Shown here piece after piece: positions 53,964 to 63,998 of a stretch of 64,000 bases of DNA. The stretch lies in assembly GCA_015689705.1 (NCBI GenBank), contig WVSN01000010.1, positions 1 through 64,000 of the forward strand, read 5' to 3'. How positions within the stretch are numbered: the stretch's first letter is position 1; each line of letters begins with the position of its first letter. The notes below the pieces were generated by a model. The model was given only the letters and a program-made list of their open reading frames with translations. It was not told where the DNA came from and did no database searches. Source of the DNA: Rhodobacterales bacterium HKCCE3408. GTDB taxonomy: Bacteria > Pseudomonadota > Alphaproteobacteria > Rhodobacterales > Rhodobacteraceae. The translations under genes and the position numbers were made by a program.

Positions 53964-55343
53964 TCAGGCTTCCAGCATCCGGCGCAGAAGCTCGGCATCC
54001 TCGGCAATCTGGCTGTCGGTCGCCATCAGTTCCTCTATGCGGCGGACGCCGTGAAGGATCGTGGTGTGATCGCGCTTTCCGAACTTGCGCCCGATCTCGG
54101 GCAGCGACCGGGTGGTCAGCTTCTTGCAGAGATACATCGCCATCTGCCGGGGCCGGGCGACGTTCCGGGCGCGGCTGGGGCCGATCATGTCGGACTGGCG
54201 GATGTTGTAGTGCTCGCAGGTCTTTTTCATGATCTCGTCGATCGTGACCTTGCGATCCGCGGACCGCAGAAGGTCCGAAAGGCACTCCTGCGTCAGGTCC
54301 ATCGTGATTTCCGACCCGATCAGGTCGGCGAAGGCAAAGAGCCGAGTCAGCGCACCCTCGAGCGTGCGGACATCGGTCGAAAGCCGGTGCGCGATGAACT
54401 CGAGCACGCCGGGGGCGATGGTCAGGCCGGGGGTCTTGGCCCGCTGTACATCGGCTTTCTGCTGAAGGATGCCGAGGCGCAGTTCGTAGTCCGTCGGGTG
54501 CAGGTCCACGACGAGGCCGCATTGCAGGCGCGACGCGATGCGGTTGTCGAGGCCTTCCATGTCGACGGGTGCGCGGTCGCCCGAAATGACGATCTGCTTT
54601 CCCATCTCCACGAGCGCGTTGAACGTGTGGAAGAACTCCTCCTGCGTGGAGTTCTTGCCGGCGATGAACTGGACGTCGTCCACCATCAGCACATCGACCG
54701 AGCGGAACATCTCCTTGAAGCCGATCGTGTCCTGTTCGCGCAGGGCACGGACGAAGCGGTACATGAACTGCTCGGCCGAGAGGTAGAGGATGTCCATGTC
54801 CGGATGGCTGGTCGACAGCTCCCAGGCGATCGCGTGCATCAGGTGCGTCTTGCCGAGGCCGACACCGCCGTAGAGGAACAGCGGGTTGAACGATACGTGC
54901 TCGCCTTCGGACACGCGGCGGGCGGCAGCATGGGCCAGCTCGTTCGGCTTGCCGACGACGAAATTCTCGAAGGTGTAGGCCGGGTTCAGCGCAGTCGTCC
55001 GCGCAGGGCGTGCATCGCTCAGACGCGCGGCGGCAGCGGTCGTCTCGGCCGCGGCAGGCTGCGACGGGCGCGCGTTCGCATTGTCGGCGCGGGCAGCGGC
55101 CTCGGGGTCGACCTTGAATTCAATCCGGTCGACGCCGACGCCGGCCGATACGAGGTGGCGCAGGATCAGGTCGCCGAAATTCTGCGACACCCACGAGCCG
55201 ATGAAGTTGGTAGGAACGAAGAACCGTGCAGTCCGGTCTTCCAGTGCGTCGAAGGTAATTGGCTCGATCCAGGCCGAAAAGTTGTTCTTGCCGATCGACT
55301 TAAGCAATTCGCCACGCACGCGTCCCCAAGTGTCGCTTGTCAT
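53964..55343 (-). CDS. dnaA: Chromosomal replication initiator DnaA
   Basis: DnaA (459 residues) binds the origin and opens DNA. Domain I (about 1-90) is followed by an Ala-rich linker (about 100-130), the AAA+ domain with Walker A LYGGVGLGKTHLM and Walker B MVDDVQFIAG, and the C-terminal DNA-binding motif GRKFGKRDHTTILHGVRRIE. ATG 55343 matches the family start MTSDTWGRVRG; the frame continues upstream without meaning. No cluster of DnaA boxes is seen on either side. Confidence 0.98.
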   Translation of the reverse strand: MTSDTWGRVRGELLKSIGKNNFSAWIEPITFDALEDRTARFFVPTNFIGSWVSQNFGDLILRHLVSAGVGVDRIEFKVDPEAAARADNANARPSQPAAAETTAAAARLSDARPARTTALNPAYTFENFVVGKPNELAHAAARRVSEGEHVSFNPLFLYGGVGLGKTHLMHAIAWELSTSHPDMDILYLSAEQFMYRFVRALREQDTIGFKEMFRSVDVLMVDDVQFIAGKNSTQEEFFHTFNALVEMGKQIVISGDRAPVDMEGLDNRIASRLQCGLVVDLHPTDYELRLGILQQKADVQRAKTPGLTIAPGVLEFIAHRLSTDVRTLEGALTRLFAFADLIGSEITMDLTQECLSDLLRSADRKVTIDEIMKKTCEHYNIRQSDMIGPSRARNVARPRQMAMYLCKKLTTRSLPEIGRKFGKRDHTTILHGVRRIEELMATDSQIAEDAELLRRMLEA

Positions 55344-55362
55344 TTTTGTCCCGTTTCGCTTC

Positions 55363-55812
55363 TTAGGTCTGCCGCCACGGAAGCCCTTCGCGCTTCCATC
55401 CCGACACACCGCCCCTATGTCCTTCAGCGTCCAGATCGCCTTCGAACCCCGCCTCGACGTTGATGCACCCCACATCAACACCTTGCTCCGACATGTAGGC
55501 TAACGTTTCGTTAGCCGCTGCCAGTGACCGCGCGCCGGACCGGCAGATGAACAGCAGGGCGGTGGGTGACCGCCCGGACAGTTCCTCTGCCAGCGCCTCG
55601 ACGAACGTCGGGTTGCGGGACATTCCAGGCCACTCCTGCCACGGGACGAAGATCGTCTCGCGGCCAAGCGGCGACAGATCGGGTACCCCGACGAAGGTCC
55701 ACTCCGCCCGGGACCTCACGTCGATGAGCAAGGCCGTCTGGTCCTGCTTCAGCAGGTCCCACGCTTCGGTCGGCGAAACCGAACCGACGCGCGGGTCGAC
55801 GCCCGTGCCCAT
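55363..55812 (-). CDS. Rhodanese-like sulfurtransferase
   Basis: A 149-residue single-domain rhodanese. LLIDVRSRAEWTFVG is the domain start and LLFICRSGARSL the active-site loop with catalytic Cys. This gene commonly precedes dnaA in Rhodobacterales. ATG 55812; GTG 55833 is an alternative. 19 bp separate it from the dnaA start, so it may share its promoter with dnaA. Confidence 0.85.
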   Translation of the reverse strand: MGTGVDPRVGSVSPTEAWDLLKQDQTALLIDVRSRAEWTFVGVPDLSPLGRETIFVPWQEWPGMSRNPTFVEALAEELSGRSPTALLFICRSGARSLAAANETLAYMSEQGVDVGCINVEAGFEGDLDAEGHRGGVSGWKREGLPWRQT

Positions 55813-55983
55813 TCCCGTTGTCCCCCCAGACACTCTGAATCGCTCACAGAAGCTAGCGGGACTCCACGACGCCCGTCCACCGCGTTGTTTGCTTGACTCT
55901 GGCGGGGTGTGGACTTCGAATCTGACAGGGCCGCAGATACCCTATTGATCGGCTTTTCTATTCCGCCCTGCCGCGCCTCTCGC

Positions 55984-56013
55984 AAAAAAAAACGTGCGCC
56001 CGAAGGCGCACGC
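55984..56013 (-). terminator. Terminator of rpsT
   Basis: On the minus strand CGTGCGCC-TTCG-GGCGCACG is followed by nine T. A textbook Rho-independent terminator about 27 bp past the rpsT stop codon. Confidence 0.93.
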
Positions 56014-56039
56014 CACGGGGCCCTTGCAGGACAGCGGGA

Positions 56040-56306
56040 TCAGCTCGAAAGCGACTTCACGCGGCTCGACAGGCGCGACATTTTCCGGGCAGCGGTGTTC
56101 TTGTGCAACACTCCCTTGGTCACGCCGCGCATCAGCTCGGGCTGAGCGGCTTTCAGGGCTTCCTGCGCAGCGGCCATATCGCCCGAGGCGATCGCCTCTT
56201 CGACACGGCGGAGATAGGTGCGGATGCGGGACCGGCGCGCCTTGTTGACGTCGTAGCGGCGCTGGTTCTGGCGGGCGCGTTTCTTGGACTGCGGCGTATT
56301 TGCCAT
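56040..56306 (-). CDS. rpsT: 30S ribosomal protein S20
   Basis: S20 (88 residues), which binds 16S rRNA helices. [35 protein letters not shown] and the C-terminal [17 protein letters not shown] are the family pattern. Ends in the strong terminator at 55984-56013. Confidence 0.98.
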   Translation of the reverse strand: MANTPQSKKRARQNQRRYDVNKARRSRIRTYLRRVEEAIASGDMAAAQEALKAAQPELMRGVTKGVLHKNTAARKMSRLSSRVKSLSS

Positions 56307-56447
56307 TCTCGGGTCTCTCTCTTCTCAAAACGGTTGAGCGCGGGAGATCCCGAGCCGGGGTTCTCTACCCGGACAATCCGGCCAAGGCGGGCCTCACGCG
56401 CATGTATCGCCGGGGCGGATACGGCAAAACCACCCGTTCGGCAAGGG

Positions 56448-57224
56448 CTACTTGTCCCTGAACTGCGGCTCGCGCTTTTCGAGGAAGGCGTTCATGCCCT
56501 CCTTCTGGTCCTCGGTGGCGAACAACGCGTGGAACAGCCTGCGCTCGAACAGCAGGCCCTCGCGCAGCGGCACCTCCTGGGCGCGGTTCACGGCCTCCTT
56601 CACGGCCATGATCGTCAGCATCGACTTCTCGGCGATCTTGTTCGCCGCGCCCATCGCCTCTTCCATCAGCTTCTTGGCGGGCACCACGCGGCTGACGAGG
56701 CCCGACCGCTCGGCCTCTTCGGCGGTCATGAAGCGACCGGTCAGATGCATATCCATCGACTTCGACTTGCCGACGAAGCGCGTCAGGCGCTGTGTCCCGC
56801 CGATTCCCGCCACGACGCCCAGATTGATTTCGGGCTGGCCGAATTTGGCCGTGTCGGCGGCGATGATGAAGTCGCACATCATGGCCAGTTCGCATCCGCC
56901 GCCAAGCGCGTAGCCGGCGACAGCCGCGATGATCGGCTTGCGGATGCGCAGCATCCGTTCCACGTCTCCGCCGAAGAGATCCGAGGTGAAGACGTCGACG
57001 AAGTCCTTCTCGGCCATCTCCTTGATGTCGGCGCCGGCTGCGAAGGCCTTGTCCGACCCGGTCAGCACGATCACCCGCACCTTCTCGTTCTCGTCCGCGG
57101 CGACGAGCGCCCGCGAGAGTTCGGAGATCAGCTGGCCGTTGAGGGCGTTCAGCTGGTCCGGGCGATTGAGTTTGATGAGCGCAATGTGATCGTCGATCTC
57201 GACGATCAGTGTTTCGTAAGCCAT
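56448..57224 (-). CDS. Enoyl-CoA hydratase/isomerase family
   Basis: A 258-residue crotonase-fold enzyme that hydrates 2-trans-enoyl-CoA in beta-oxidation. Both catalytic Glu regions are visible: [16 protein letters not shown] and [20 protein letters not shown] (shortened: [14 protein letters not shown]). Oxyanion-hole residues [11 protein letters not shown] precede. Between mutM and rpsT; the mutM stop lies 70 bp upstream. Substrate chain length cannot be told. Confidence 0.92.
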   Translation of the reverse strand: MAYETLIVEIDDHIALIKLNRPDQLNALNGQLISELSRALVAADENEKVRVIVLTGSDKAFAAGADIKEMAEKDFVDVFTSDLFGGDVERMLRIRKPIIAAVAGYALGGGCELAMMCDFIIAADTAKFGQPEINLGVVAGIGGTQRLTRFVGKSKSMDMHLTGRFMTAEEAERSGLVSRVVPAKKLMEEAMGAANKIAEKSMLTIMAVKEAVNRAQEVPLREGLLFERRLFHALFATEDQKEGMNAFLEKREPQFRDK

Positions 57225-57294
57225 GAGGTCCAGGTCCCTTCTGGATTGCGGCTATCAGGGGGGAAGCCTTATCAGGCTGGCCCACGCGTTCAAG

Positions 57295-58146
57295 TCATCT
57301 CTGGCATCGCGGGCAGTAGAAGCTCGACCGTCCGGACTGGACGATACGGCGGATCGTTCCGTCACAGCCGTCCGTCGGGCAGGGATGACCCTCGCGGTCG
57401 TAGACGCGGAAGGCATGTTGGAAATAGCCGAGCTCGCCCGAGGTCTGCCGGTGGTCGCGCAGGGAGGAGCCGCCGGCGGCGATCGCCTCGGTAAGCACGT
57501 CGCGGATGGCGGGCGCGAGGACAGCGATCCGGCCCGCGCCAATCCGTCCCGCCATGCGGCGCGGCGAGATATGCGCCCGGTGCAGCGCCTCGGAGACATA
57601 GATGTTGCCGAGCCCGGCAATGAGCCGCTGGTCGAGAAGCGCGGCCTTCACCGGAGTGCGTTTGCCCGCGAAGGCCCCGGCGAGATAGGCGTCTGAGAAG
57701 GCGTTGCCGAGCGGCTCGGGCCCGAGCCCGACGAGCCACTTGTGGGTCTCGACGCCGCCGGTCGGTGCGAGGTCCATCGCGCCGAAGCGCCGGGCGTCGT
57801 TGAACGTGATCCGCGCCCCGCCCGAGAGATCCAGAACGACATGATCGTGCTTTTCCGGCAGCGGATGGCCGTGGTGAAACTGGCCGGCGACCTGGCCCGA
57901 GATCAGCACCCGGCCCGACATGCCGAGATGCCAGAGCAGCGTCTCACCACTGTCGAGATCGGTGAGAAGGTATTTCGACCGCCGGCGGAGCGAAAGCACG
58001 CGCTTACCGGTCAGCCGCTCGGCCATCCGCTCCGGCAGGGGCCAGCGCAGATCGGGCCGCCGCACCTCGGCGCGCGTGATAACGTGCCCGGCCATCGCGG
58101 GTTCCAGCCCGCGGCGGACGGTTTCGACCTCGGGAAGCTCAGGCAT
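57295..58146 (-). CDS. mutM: Formamidopyrimidine-DNA glycosylase
   Basis: MutM (283 residues) excises 8-oxoguanine and FaPy lesions. [13 protein letters not shown] contains the catalytic Pro1 and Glu2 after removal of Met; [31 protein letters not shown] and the C-terminal zinc finger [12 protein letters not shown] ... FYCPRC are intact. Divergent from ubiE. Confidence 0.97.
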   Translation of the reverse strand: MPELPEVETVRRGLEPAMAGHVITRAEVRRPDLRWPLPERMAERLTGKRVLSLRRRSKYLLTDLDSGETLLWHLGMSGRVLISGQVAGQFHHGHPLPEKHDHVVLDLSGGARITFNDARRFGAMDLAPTGGVETHKWLVGLGPEPLGNAFSDAYLAGAFAGKRTPVKAALLDQRLIAGLGNIYVSEALHRAHISPRRMAGRIGAGRIAVLAPAIRDVLTEAIAAGGSSLRDHRQTSGELGYFQHAFRVYDREGHPCPTDGCDGTIRRIVQSGRSSFYCPRCQR

Positions 58147-58447
58147 GTCGGTGGGAAGCGTAAGAGACGCGCATACGGCGCGTTATGGCGGCGCGCTTCG
58201 GCGGCGGCAAGACAGGCTCAGGTCGGTCTGGAGATATGCCCCGCACCGCAAGGCCGACGGTTGCCCGGTTGATGAAGACGCGCGCCTCTTTACGGATGCG
58301 GAGGATGCAGCGGCCGTGACGATCGACCGCCCCGGCAGCCTGTGTAGCAATCCGGCAGAAAAGCGACCGGTCGCACTGCGACCACGTCCCCATTTGTGTT
58401 GCCTGCTGGGGGCCTATATCGAGGACGGACACAGCACGGGCAGAGCC
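58147..58447. promoter_or_regulatory. Divergent promoter region mutM/ubiE
   Basis: This 301-bp gap between mutM and ubiE holds no gene I can support. An inverted repeat ACGCGC-ATACG-GCGCGT at 58167-58183, 21 bp ahead of mutM, is a candidate operator. No clear promoter box. Confidence 0.35.
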
Positions 58448-59194
58448 ATGGACGAGCGCAAGACCACCCATTTCGGGTTCGAGGACATTCCCGAGGAAGA
58501 GAAGGCCGGTCGTGTGCACGGCGTCTTCTCAAGTGTCGCGCGCCGCTACGACCTGATGAACGACGTCATGTCGGGTGGAATCCACCGGATCTGGAAAGAC
58601 GCGATGATGGACTGGCTGGCCCCGCGCCCCGGGCAGCGGCTCCTGGACGTGGCCGGCGGCACAGGCGATATCGCCTTCCGGTTTCTGCGCCGGGCGAAGA
58701 CCGCCGAGGCCGTCGTGCTCGACATGACCGAGGACATGCTGATCGAAGGCCAGCACCGGGCCGAGGCCGAGCGCCTGGCCGGAAGCCTCGAATGGGTCGT
58801 CGGCGACGCGATGGCGCTGCCTTTCGCGGACAACAGCTTCGACGTGTACACGATCAGCTTCGGCATCCGGAACGTGACCCGGATCCCCGATGCGCTGTCC
58901 GAGGCGTTTCGTGTGCTGAAACCCGGCGGGCGGCTCATGGTGCTGGAATTCAGCCAGCTGCCGAATGCCGGGATGCAGCGGCTTTATGATCTCTACTCCT
59001 TCAACGTGATCCCGCGGATGGGACAGCTCATCGCGAATGACCGCGACAGCTACCAGTACCTCGTGGAGTCGATCCGCAAGTTCCCCGACCAGGAGACGTT
59101 CGCGTCGATGATCCGCGAGGCAGGCTTTGAACGGGTGCGGTTCCGCAACCTGACGATGGGCGTCGCGGCGCTGCATTCCGGCTGGAAGATCTGA
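58448..59194 (+). CDS. ubiE: Ubiquinone/menaquinone C-methyltransferase UbiE
   Basis: UbiE (248 residues) C-methylates the benzoquinone ring in ubiquinone synthesis. [20 protein letters not shown] and [16 protein letters not shown] (SAM loop), [14 protein letters not shown] and [15 protein letters not shown] identify it. I use ATG 58448 because the family N-terminus begins [11 protein letters not shown]; the longer open frame is the mutM shadow. The ubiB start follows one base after the stop codon. Confidence 0.96.
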   Translation: MDERKTTHFGFEDIPEEEKAGRVHGVFSSVARRYDLMNDVMSGGIHRIWKDAMMDWLAPRPGQRLLDVAGGTGDIAFRFLRRAKTAEAVVLDMTEDMLIEGQHRAEAERLAGSLEWVVGDAMALPFADNSFDVYTISFGIRNVTRIPDALSEAFRVLKPGGRLMVLEFSQLPNAGMQRLYDLYSFNVIPRMGQLIANDRDSYQYLVESIRKFPDQETFASMIREAGFERVRFRNLTMGVAALHSGWKI

Positions 59195-59195
59195 C

Positions 59196-60725
59196 ATGCG
59201 TGGCCCGCACAACATCTGGCGGGTGATCCGGACCGGTGCGACCTTCACGCGCACCGGAGCGATGGGCGTGGCGCTGGAGGCGATGGACGCGCCGCGGTCG
59301 ATCCGGGTGGGCGCACGCGTGTTGTCGGCACCGTTCGCGTGGCTCGGGCTGAAGGGCGACGAGTCCCTGCCGCCGGTCACCCGTGCGCTGACGGCACTCG
59401 GGCCGGCTTATATCAAGTTCGGCCAGATCCTTTCGACCCGGCCGGACGTCGTCGGAAACGAACTCGCCACGCAGCTTCGCGTTCTGCAGGACAAGCTGCC
59501 GCCATTCCCGACCGAAGAGGCCAAGCGCGTCGTCGCGAGCGAACTGGAGATCCCGATCGACGAGGTGTTTTCGGAGTTTTCCGAACCCGTCGCCGCGGCG
59601 TCGATCGCCCAGGTCCACCAGGCGCGACTGGCCGAGGGGGGTCGGGCGGTCGCGGTCAAGGTGCTGAGGCCCGGCATCCAGCGCGCCTTCCGGAAGGATA
59701 TCGACGCCTTCTACCTTATCGCCTGGCTGGTGGAGACGCTGGCGCCCGGCGCCCGGCGCCTTCGACCGCAGGACGTGATCGCGCATTTCGAAAGTGTCGT
59801 TCTGCGCGAGCTGGATCTGCGGATCGAAGCGGCGCAGGCAGCCGAATTCGCATCGACCACCGCAAAGGACGACGGCTTCTTCGTGCCCGCGGTCGACTGG
59901 TTCCTGTCCTCGCGTCAGGTGATGACGCTCGGGTGGGCCGAGGGCATCCCGTTCGGCGATCCCGAGGCGATCGACGCGGCCGGGATCGACCGGCGCGAAC
60001 TGGCCGCGCGGACGCTGCAGATGTTCCTGCGCCACGCGCTCCGCGATGGCTATTTCCACGCGGACATGCACCACGGCAATCTGAAGGTCGGTCCGACCGG
60101 CGAGATCGTGGCACTCGATTTCGGGATCATGGGGCGGCTCGACGACTATACCCGCCGGGTCTACGCCGAAATTCTGATGGGCTTCATCCGCAAGGACTAC
60201 AAGCGCGTGGCCGAGGTCCATTTCGAGGCCGGATACGTGCCCGCCGACCGCGACGTGGATGAATTCGCCCAGGCTTTGCGCAGCGTGGGCGAGCCGATCT
60301 TCGGCATGGACGCCAGCCGCATATCGATGGCGCGACTTCTGGCCTATCTCTTCGACGTGACCGAGCAGTTCGGGATGGAGACCCGGACCGAGCTGATCCT
60401 CCTGCAGCGGACCATGGTGGTGGTCGAGGGGGTGGCCCGGTCGCTCGATCCGAACATCAACATCTGGAAGGTCGCCCGGCCGGTGGTCGAGGACTACATC
60501 AGCCGGAATATCGGACCGAAGGCGCTGGTCTCCGACCTCGCCCGGACGGTGCAGGTCCTCAGCCGTCTCGGTCCTCGCCTGCCGCAACTGGCCGCGGCGC
60601 TGTTGATTTCGCAGACCAATCCGCCACCGCCGCCGCGTGGAACGCCGCTGCGTGAACGGATCACCTATGTTGGGATCGGGGCGCTGCTCGGCGCGGCGCT
60701 GGTGGCACTCGGCGCGCTGCTCTAG
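59196..60725 (+). CDS. ubiB: Ubiquinone biosynthesis atypical kinase UbiB
   Basis: UbiB (509 residues) is an ABC1/ADCK-type protein kinase-like ATPase needed for ubiquinone hydroxylation steps. KxGQ motif IKFGQILSTRPD, Ala-rich loop VAAASIAQVHQARL, catalytic ALDFGIMGRLD, and two C-terminal membrane segments (about 485-505). Shares a palindromic CTAG with the convergent FMN reductase stop (60722-60725). Confidence 0.95.
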   Translation: MRGPHNIWRVIRTGATFTRTGAMGVALEAMDAPRSIRVGARVLSAPFAWLGLKGDESLPPVTRALTALGPAYIKFGQILSTRPDVVGNELATQLRVLQDKLPPFPTEEAKRVVASELEIPIDEVFSEFSEPVAAASIAQVHQARLAEGGRAVAVKVLRPGIQRAFRKDIDAFYLIAWLVETLAPGARRLRPQDVIAHFESVVLRELDLRIEAAQAAEFASTTAKDDGFFVPAVDWFLSSRQVMTLGWAEGIPFGDPEAIDAAGIDRRELAARTLQMFLRHALRDGYFHADMHHGNLKVGPTGEIVALDFGIMGRLDDYTRRVYAEILMGFIRKDYKRVAEVHFEAGYVPADRDVDEFAQALRSVGEPIFGMDASRISMARLLAYLFDVTEQFGMETRTELILLQRTMVVVEGVARSLDPNINIWKVARPVVEDYISRNIGPKALVSDLARTVQVLSRLGPRLPQLAAALLISQTNPPPPPRGTPLRERITYVGIGALLGAALVALGALL

Positions 60726-61264
60726 CCAAGGCCGGCTTCGGCGCGCAACGCCTCCATCAGTTCCTTGAGCGCGGTGAGATTCCGCTCGTTGGTGAGCGTC
60801 CCGTCCACGTCGAACTGATTGGAATTGTCGCCCACAAGCACCTCCGGCCCCGCGATCAGGCGTGGACGGAACGGTCGAAGGCACAGAACGAGAGAGTTCT
60901 GGGTCCGCTCACCGCCCGCACGGCCGGCCGTCGCCGAGGCGATCGCGACCGGCTTGTCCCGCCACGGACCGCCCTTTGTCCGGCTGATCCAGTCGAGCGC
61001 GTTCTTCAGGACGCCGGAAATGTTCTTGTTATACTCCGGCCCGCAAATCCAGACGGCATCGGCGGCCTTGATCTCGTCCGACAGCTGCTGGACCTCGTCC
61101 GGGATGCCCTCTTTCTCGAGGTCACCGTCGTAGAGGGGCAGACGCAGGTTGCCGTCGACGAATTCCGCGGGATCGAACAGGCGTACGCCTTCGAGCATCA
61201 GTTTGCGGTTATAGCTGGCGGCACGGAGGGATCCGCACAGCCCGAGCAGCCGTCCACTGGACAT
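60722..61264 (-). CDS. NADPH-dependent FMN reductase
   Basis: A 180-residue flavodoxin-like reductase. GLCGSLRAASYNRKLM binds FMN phosphate, and CGPEYNKNISGVLKNALDWI (shortened: PEYNKNISGVLKNALDW) is the family signature. It likely reduces quinones or azo compounds with NAD(P)H. ATG 61264 follows GGGAGATGAG. Convergent with ubiB. Confidence 0.9.
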   Translation of the reverse strand: MSSGRLLGLCGSLRAASYNRKLMLEGVRLFDPAEFVDGNLRLPLYDGDLEKEGIPDEVQQLSDEIKAADAVWICGPEYNKNISGVLKNALDWISRTKGGPWRDKPVAIASATAGRAGGERTQNSLVLCLRPFRPRLIAGPEVLVGDNSNQFDVDGTLTNERNLTALKELMEALRAEAGLG

Positions 61265-61317
61265 CTCATCTCCCGTCCGGTTGTGTCCGGGTCGGGACTT
61301 TAGCGCGGAGGCGGGAC

Positions 61318-62964
61318 ATGGCCACACGGCACGGCGGAAAAATCCTGGCGGATCAGCTCGCCATCCAGGGGGTGGAGCGGGTTTTCTCGGTGCCTGGGGA
61401 AAGCTTCCTCGCCGCGCTCGACGGGCTCTACGATTCCGGCATCCAGAACGTCGTATGCCGGCAGGAAGGCGGCGCGGCGATGATGGCCGAAGCGCATGGC
61501 AAGGTGACCGGCAAGCCGGGTGTCCTGTTCGTGACACGCGGGCCGGGGGCGACGAACGCGTCGTCCGGCATCCATGTCGCGATGCACGACTCAACGCCGA
61601 TTGTCGTGTTCGTCGGGCAGGTGCCGCTGGCCCACCGCGACCGGTCGGCCTTTCAGGAGGTCGACTACCGCGCCTTCTTCGGTCCGCTGGCGAAGTGGTC
61701 GGCGGAAGTCGAGCGGACGGACAGGCTGCCGGAGTACATCGCGCGAGCCTTCCAGATCGCGCAATCAGGACGGCCGGGGCCGGTGGTGCTGGCCCTGCCC
61801 GAGGACGTGCTGTCGGCCGAGGCGGACGTGCCAGACCTGAAGCCGGCCGTTCCTGTCGCGCAACCGGTTGATGCGCATACCGCGCGGCAGGCGCTCGACC
61901 GGCTGATGGCGCACCGGAACCCGCTGATCGTCGCGGGCGGTACCGGCTGGTCGCGGGAGGCGCAGGCCGACCTCGAGCACCTGGCCGAGGCGACAGGCCT
62001 GCCCGTCGCCGTCACCTTCCGCCGGCAGCACTACATGGACAACCTGCACCCGAACTATGTCGGCGATCTTGGCGTCGGCGCGAACCCGGCGCTGCAGCAG
62101 CGGTTCTCGGAGGCCGACGCGCTGCTCGTCCTCGGCACACGGCTCGGGGATACGGCAACGAAGGGCTATGCGCTGCTCGATCCCGGTAAGCCCGCGAAGA
62201 CGATCATCCACGTCCATCCCGACCCGGACGAGCTTGGCCGCGTGCACCAGCCCGACATGGCGGTCGCGGCACGCGCGCCCGACATGCTGGCGGTGATGGC
62301 ACGGCTGAACGACCTGCCGCACCGTGACATGGGCGATACCGCCGCGGGGCACGCCGCCCTGCAGGCGTGGCGGCGGCCGCAGGAAACGCCCGGTTCGGTG
62401 AAACTGGAACGTGTCGTGCGCTGGCTGTCGGACCATCTCGATGGGCGCGGCATCGTGACGAATGGGGCCGGAAACTATGCCGCGTTCGTCCATCGCTACC
62501 ACGCTTTCCGGCGCTACGGAGGGCAGGTCGGCGCGACGAGCGGGTCGATGGGCTACGGCCTGCCCGCGGCAATCGCGGCGAAGCTTGCCAATCCTGACCA
62601 GACGGTCGTCTGCTACGCTGGCGATGGCTGCATGCAGATGACGCTGAACGAACTGTCGACCGCGCGGCAATACGGGGCCGACATCATCGTGATCGTCGCG
62701 AACAACGGCCGCTACGGGACGATCCGGGCGCATCAGGAACGGGAATATCCGGGCCGCGTCTCGGGGACCGACCTGTTCAATCCCGACTACGCCGCGCTCG
62801 CCCGGGCCTATGGTGGGACCGGACACACTGTGACCGATACCGACCAGTTCCCGGAAGCGTTTGCCGAGGCGGAGAAGGGCGGGCTTCACATCATCGAACT
62901 GATGCTCGATCGCGACATGCTGACGACGACTTATGCGCTGAGCGACCTGCCCAAGCGCGGCTAG
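61318..62964 (+). CDS. Acetolactate-synthase-like ThDP enzyme
   Basis: A 548-residue thiamine-diphosphate enzyme with the three-domain layout (Pyr, central FAD/Rossmann-like, PP). Catalytic Glu lies in CRQEGGAAMMAEAHG and the ThDP motif is CYAGDGCMQMTLNEL ... NNGRYGTI. No regulatory subunit gene follows. It resembles IlvB-like catabolic or pyruvate-utilising enzymes (benzoylformate decarboxylase, acetolactate synthase); substrate is not assigned. Confidence 0.85.
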   Translation: MATRHGGKILADQLAIQGVERVFSVPGESFLAALDGLYDSGIQNVVCRQEGGAAMMAEAHGKVTGKPGVLFVTRGPGATNASSGIHVAMHDSTPIVVFVGQVPLAHRDRSAFQEVDYRAFFGPLAKWSAEVERTDRLPEYIARAFQIAQSGRPGPVVLALPEDVLSAEADVPDLKPAVPVAQPVDAHTARQALDRLMAHRNPLIVAGGTGWSREAQADLEHLAEATGLPVAVTFRRQHYMDNLHPNYVGDLGVGANPALQQRFSEADALLVLGTRLGDTATKGYALLDPGKPAKTIIHVHPDPDELGRVHQPDMAVAARAPDMLAVMARLNDLPHRDMGDTAAGHAALQAWRRPQETPGSVKLERVVRWLSDHLDGRGIVTNGAGNYAAFVHRYHAFRRYGGQVGATSGSMGYGLPAAIAAKLANPDQTVVCYAGDGCMQMTLNELSTARQYGADIIVIVANNGRYGTIRAHQEREYPGRVSGTDLFNPDYAALARAYGGTGHTVTDTDQFPEAFAEAEKGGLHIIELMLDRDMLTTTYALSDLPKRG

Positions 62965-63998
62965 GCCTCGCCGGGCTCGGTCCGCAATGTCGAGCCCTCG
63001 AGCACCTTCACCTCCCGCTGCGGGAACGGGATCGAGATGCCGTTCTCTTTGAACGCGTCCCAGAGTGCGAGGAAGACGTTTCCGCGGATATTGGTCAGTC
63101 CGCCGGTCGGGTCGCGGATCCAGAAGCGCAGGATGTAGTCGACCGAGCTGTCGCCGAAGCCCACGATATGGCAGACCGGAGCGCGGTCGGAGAGGACGCG
63201 CGGTACGCCCGACGCCGCTTCGATCGCGATCTTCCGGACGAGATGCGGGTCATCGGAATAGGCGGTGCCGAAATAGATATCGAGCCGGACGAAATCGTTC
63301 GAATGGGACCAGTTGACCACCTGCCCGGTGATCAGGTCCTCGTTCGGGATCAGGTATTCCTTGCCGTCCCGTGTGGTGATCGAGGCGTAGCGCGCACCAA
63401 GCGTGCCGACCCACCCGAAGGTCTCACCGAGCGAGATGACGTCGCCTGGCTTGATCGACTTGTCGAGCAGGATGATGACGCCGGAGACGAGGTTAGAGAC
63501 GACTTTCTGAAGTCCGAAGCCCAGGCCGACGCCGATTGCGCCCGACAGGACGGCAAGCCCGGTCAGGTCGACGCCCACCGCGCGCAGGCCGATGAAGATC
63601 GCCGCTCCATAAAGCAGGAGCTGCGTGATCTTGACCGCGAGAACCCGCATCGACGGCGAGATGTCGTCGTTCTTCTCGATCCGGGCCGAGGCGAGACGCG
63701 AGACGAAGCTCGCGCCGCTCACAAGGACGAGGACGAGAACCAGCCCCTGCAACACGAGCAGCACCGAAAGCCGCATCCCGCCGAGATTGAACCCGATCCC
63801 GTCCAGGAGTGCCCCGGCCTCGGGGGTCAGGTTCAGGATCGCGAGCGTGACGTAGATCCAGGCGCCGTAGCGGACGATCATGCGCAGCAGCGGCGAGCGG
63901 ATGAGGCGCGTGGCGAGAACCACGAAGAGCCACGCAGTCGCCAGTTCTGCGATGATCGTCAGCAGGAAGGACCGGGACGGCCAGGTGGTCGCGCGCAT
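62961..63998 (-). CDS. MscS-family mechanosensitive channel, probably 5'-truncated by window
   Basis: 345 residues from ATG 63998, which is only 2 bases from the window edge, so the protein likely extends upstream. At least four membrane segments precede the pore-lining helix (LAVLSGAIGVGLGFGLQKVV), followed by the MscS cytoplasmic beta domain (DKSIKPGDVISLGETFGWV; DGKEYLIPNEDLI). It releases ions and solutes under membrane tension, which complements the glucosylglycerol genes at 3.8-7.2 kb. Confidence 0.85.
   Translation of the reverse strand: MRATTWPSRSFLLTIIAELATAWLFVVLATRLIRSPLLRMIVRYGAWIYVTLAILNLTPEAGALLDGIGFNLGGMRLSVLLVLQGLVLVLVLVSGASFVSRLASARIEKNDDISPSMRVLAVKITQLLLYGAAIFIGLRAVGVDLTGLAVLSGAIGVGLGFGLQKVVSNLVSGVIILLDKSIKPGDVISLGETFGWVGTLGARYASITTRDGKEYLIPNEDLITGQVVNWSHSNDFVRLDIYFGTAYSDDPHLVRKIAIEAASGVPRVLSDRAPVCHIVGFGDSSVDYILRFWIRDPTGGLTNIRGNVFLALWDAFKENGISIPFPQREVKVLEGSTLRTEPGEA

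Noticed and set aside
53749-56039. Origin of replication near dnaA
   Set aside because: No cluster of TTATCCACA-like boxes or AT-rich unwinding stretch was found on either side of dnaA; the region 55834-56039 has too few candidates. oriC may lie elsewhere, as is common in this class.
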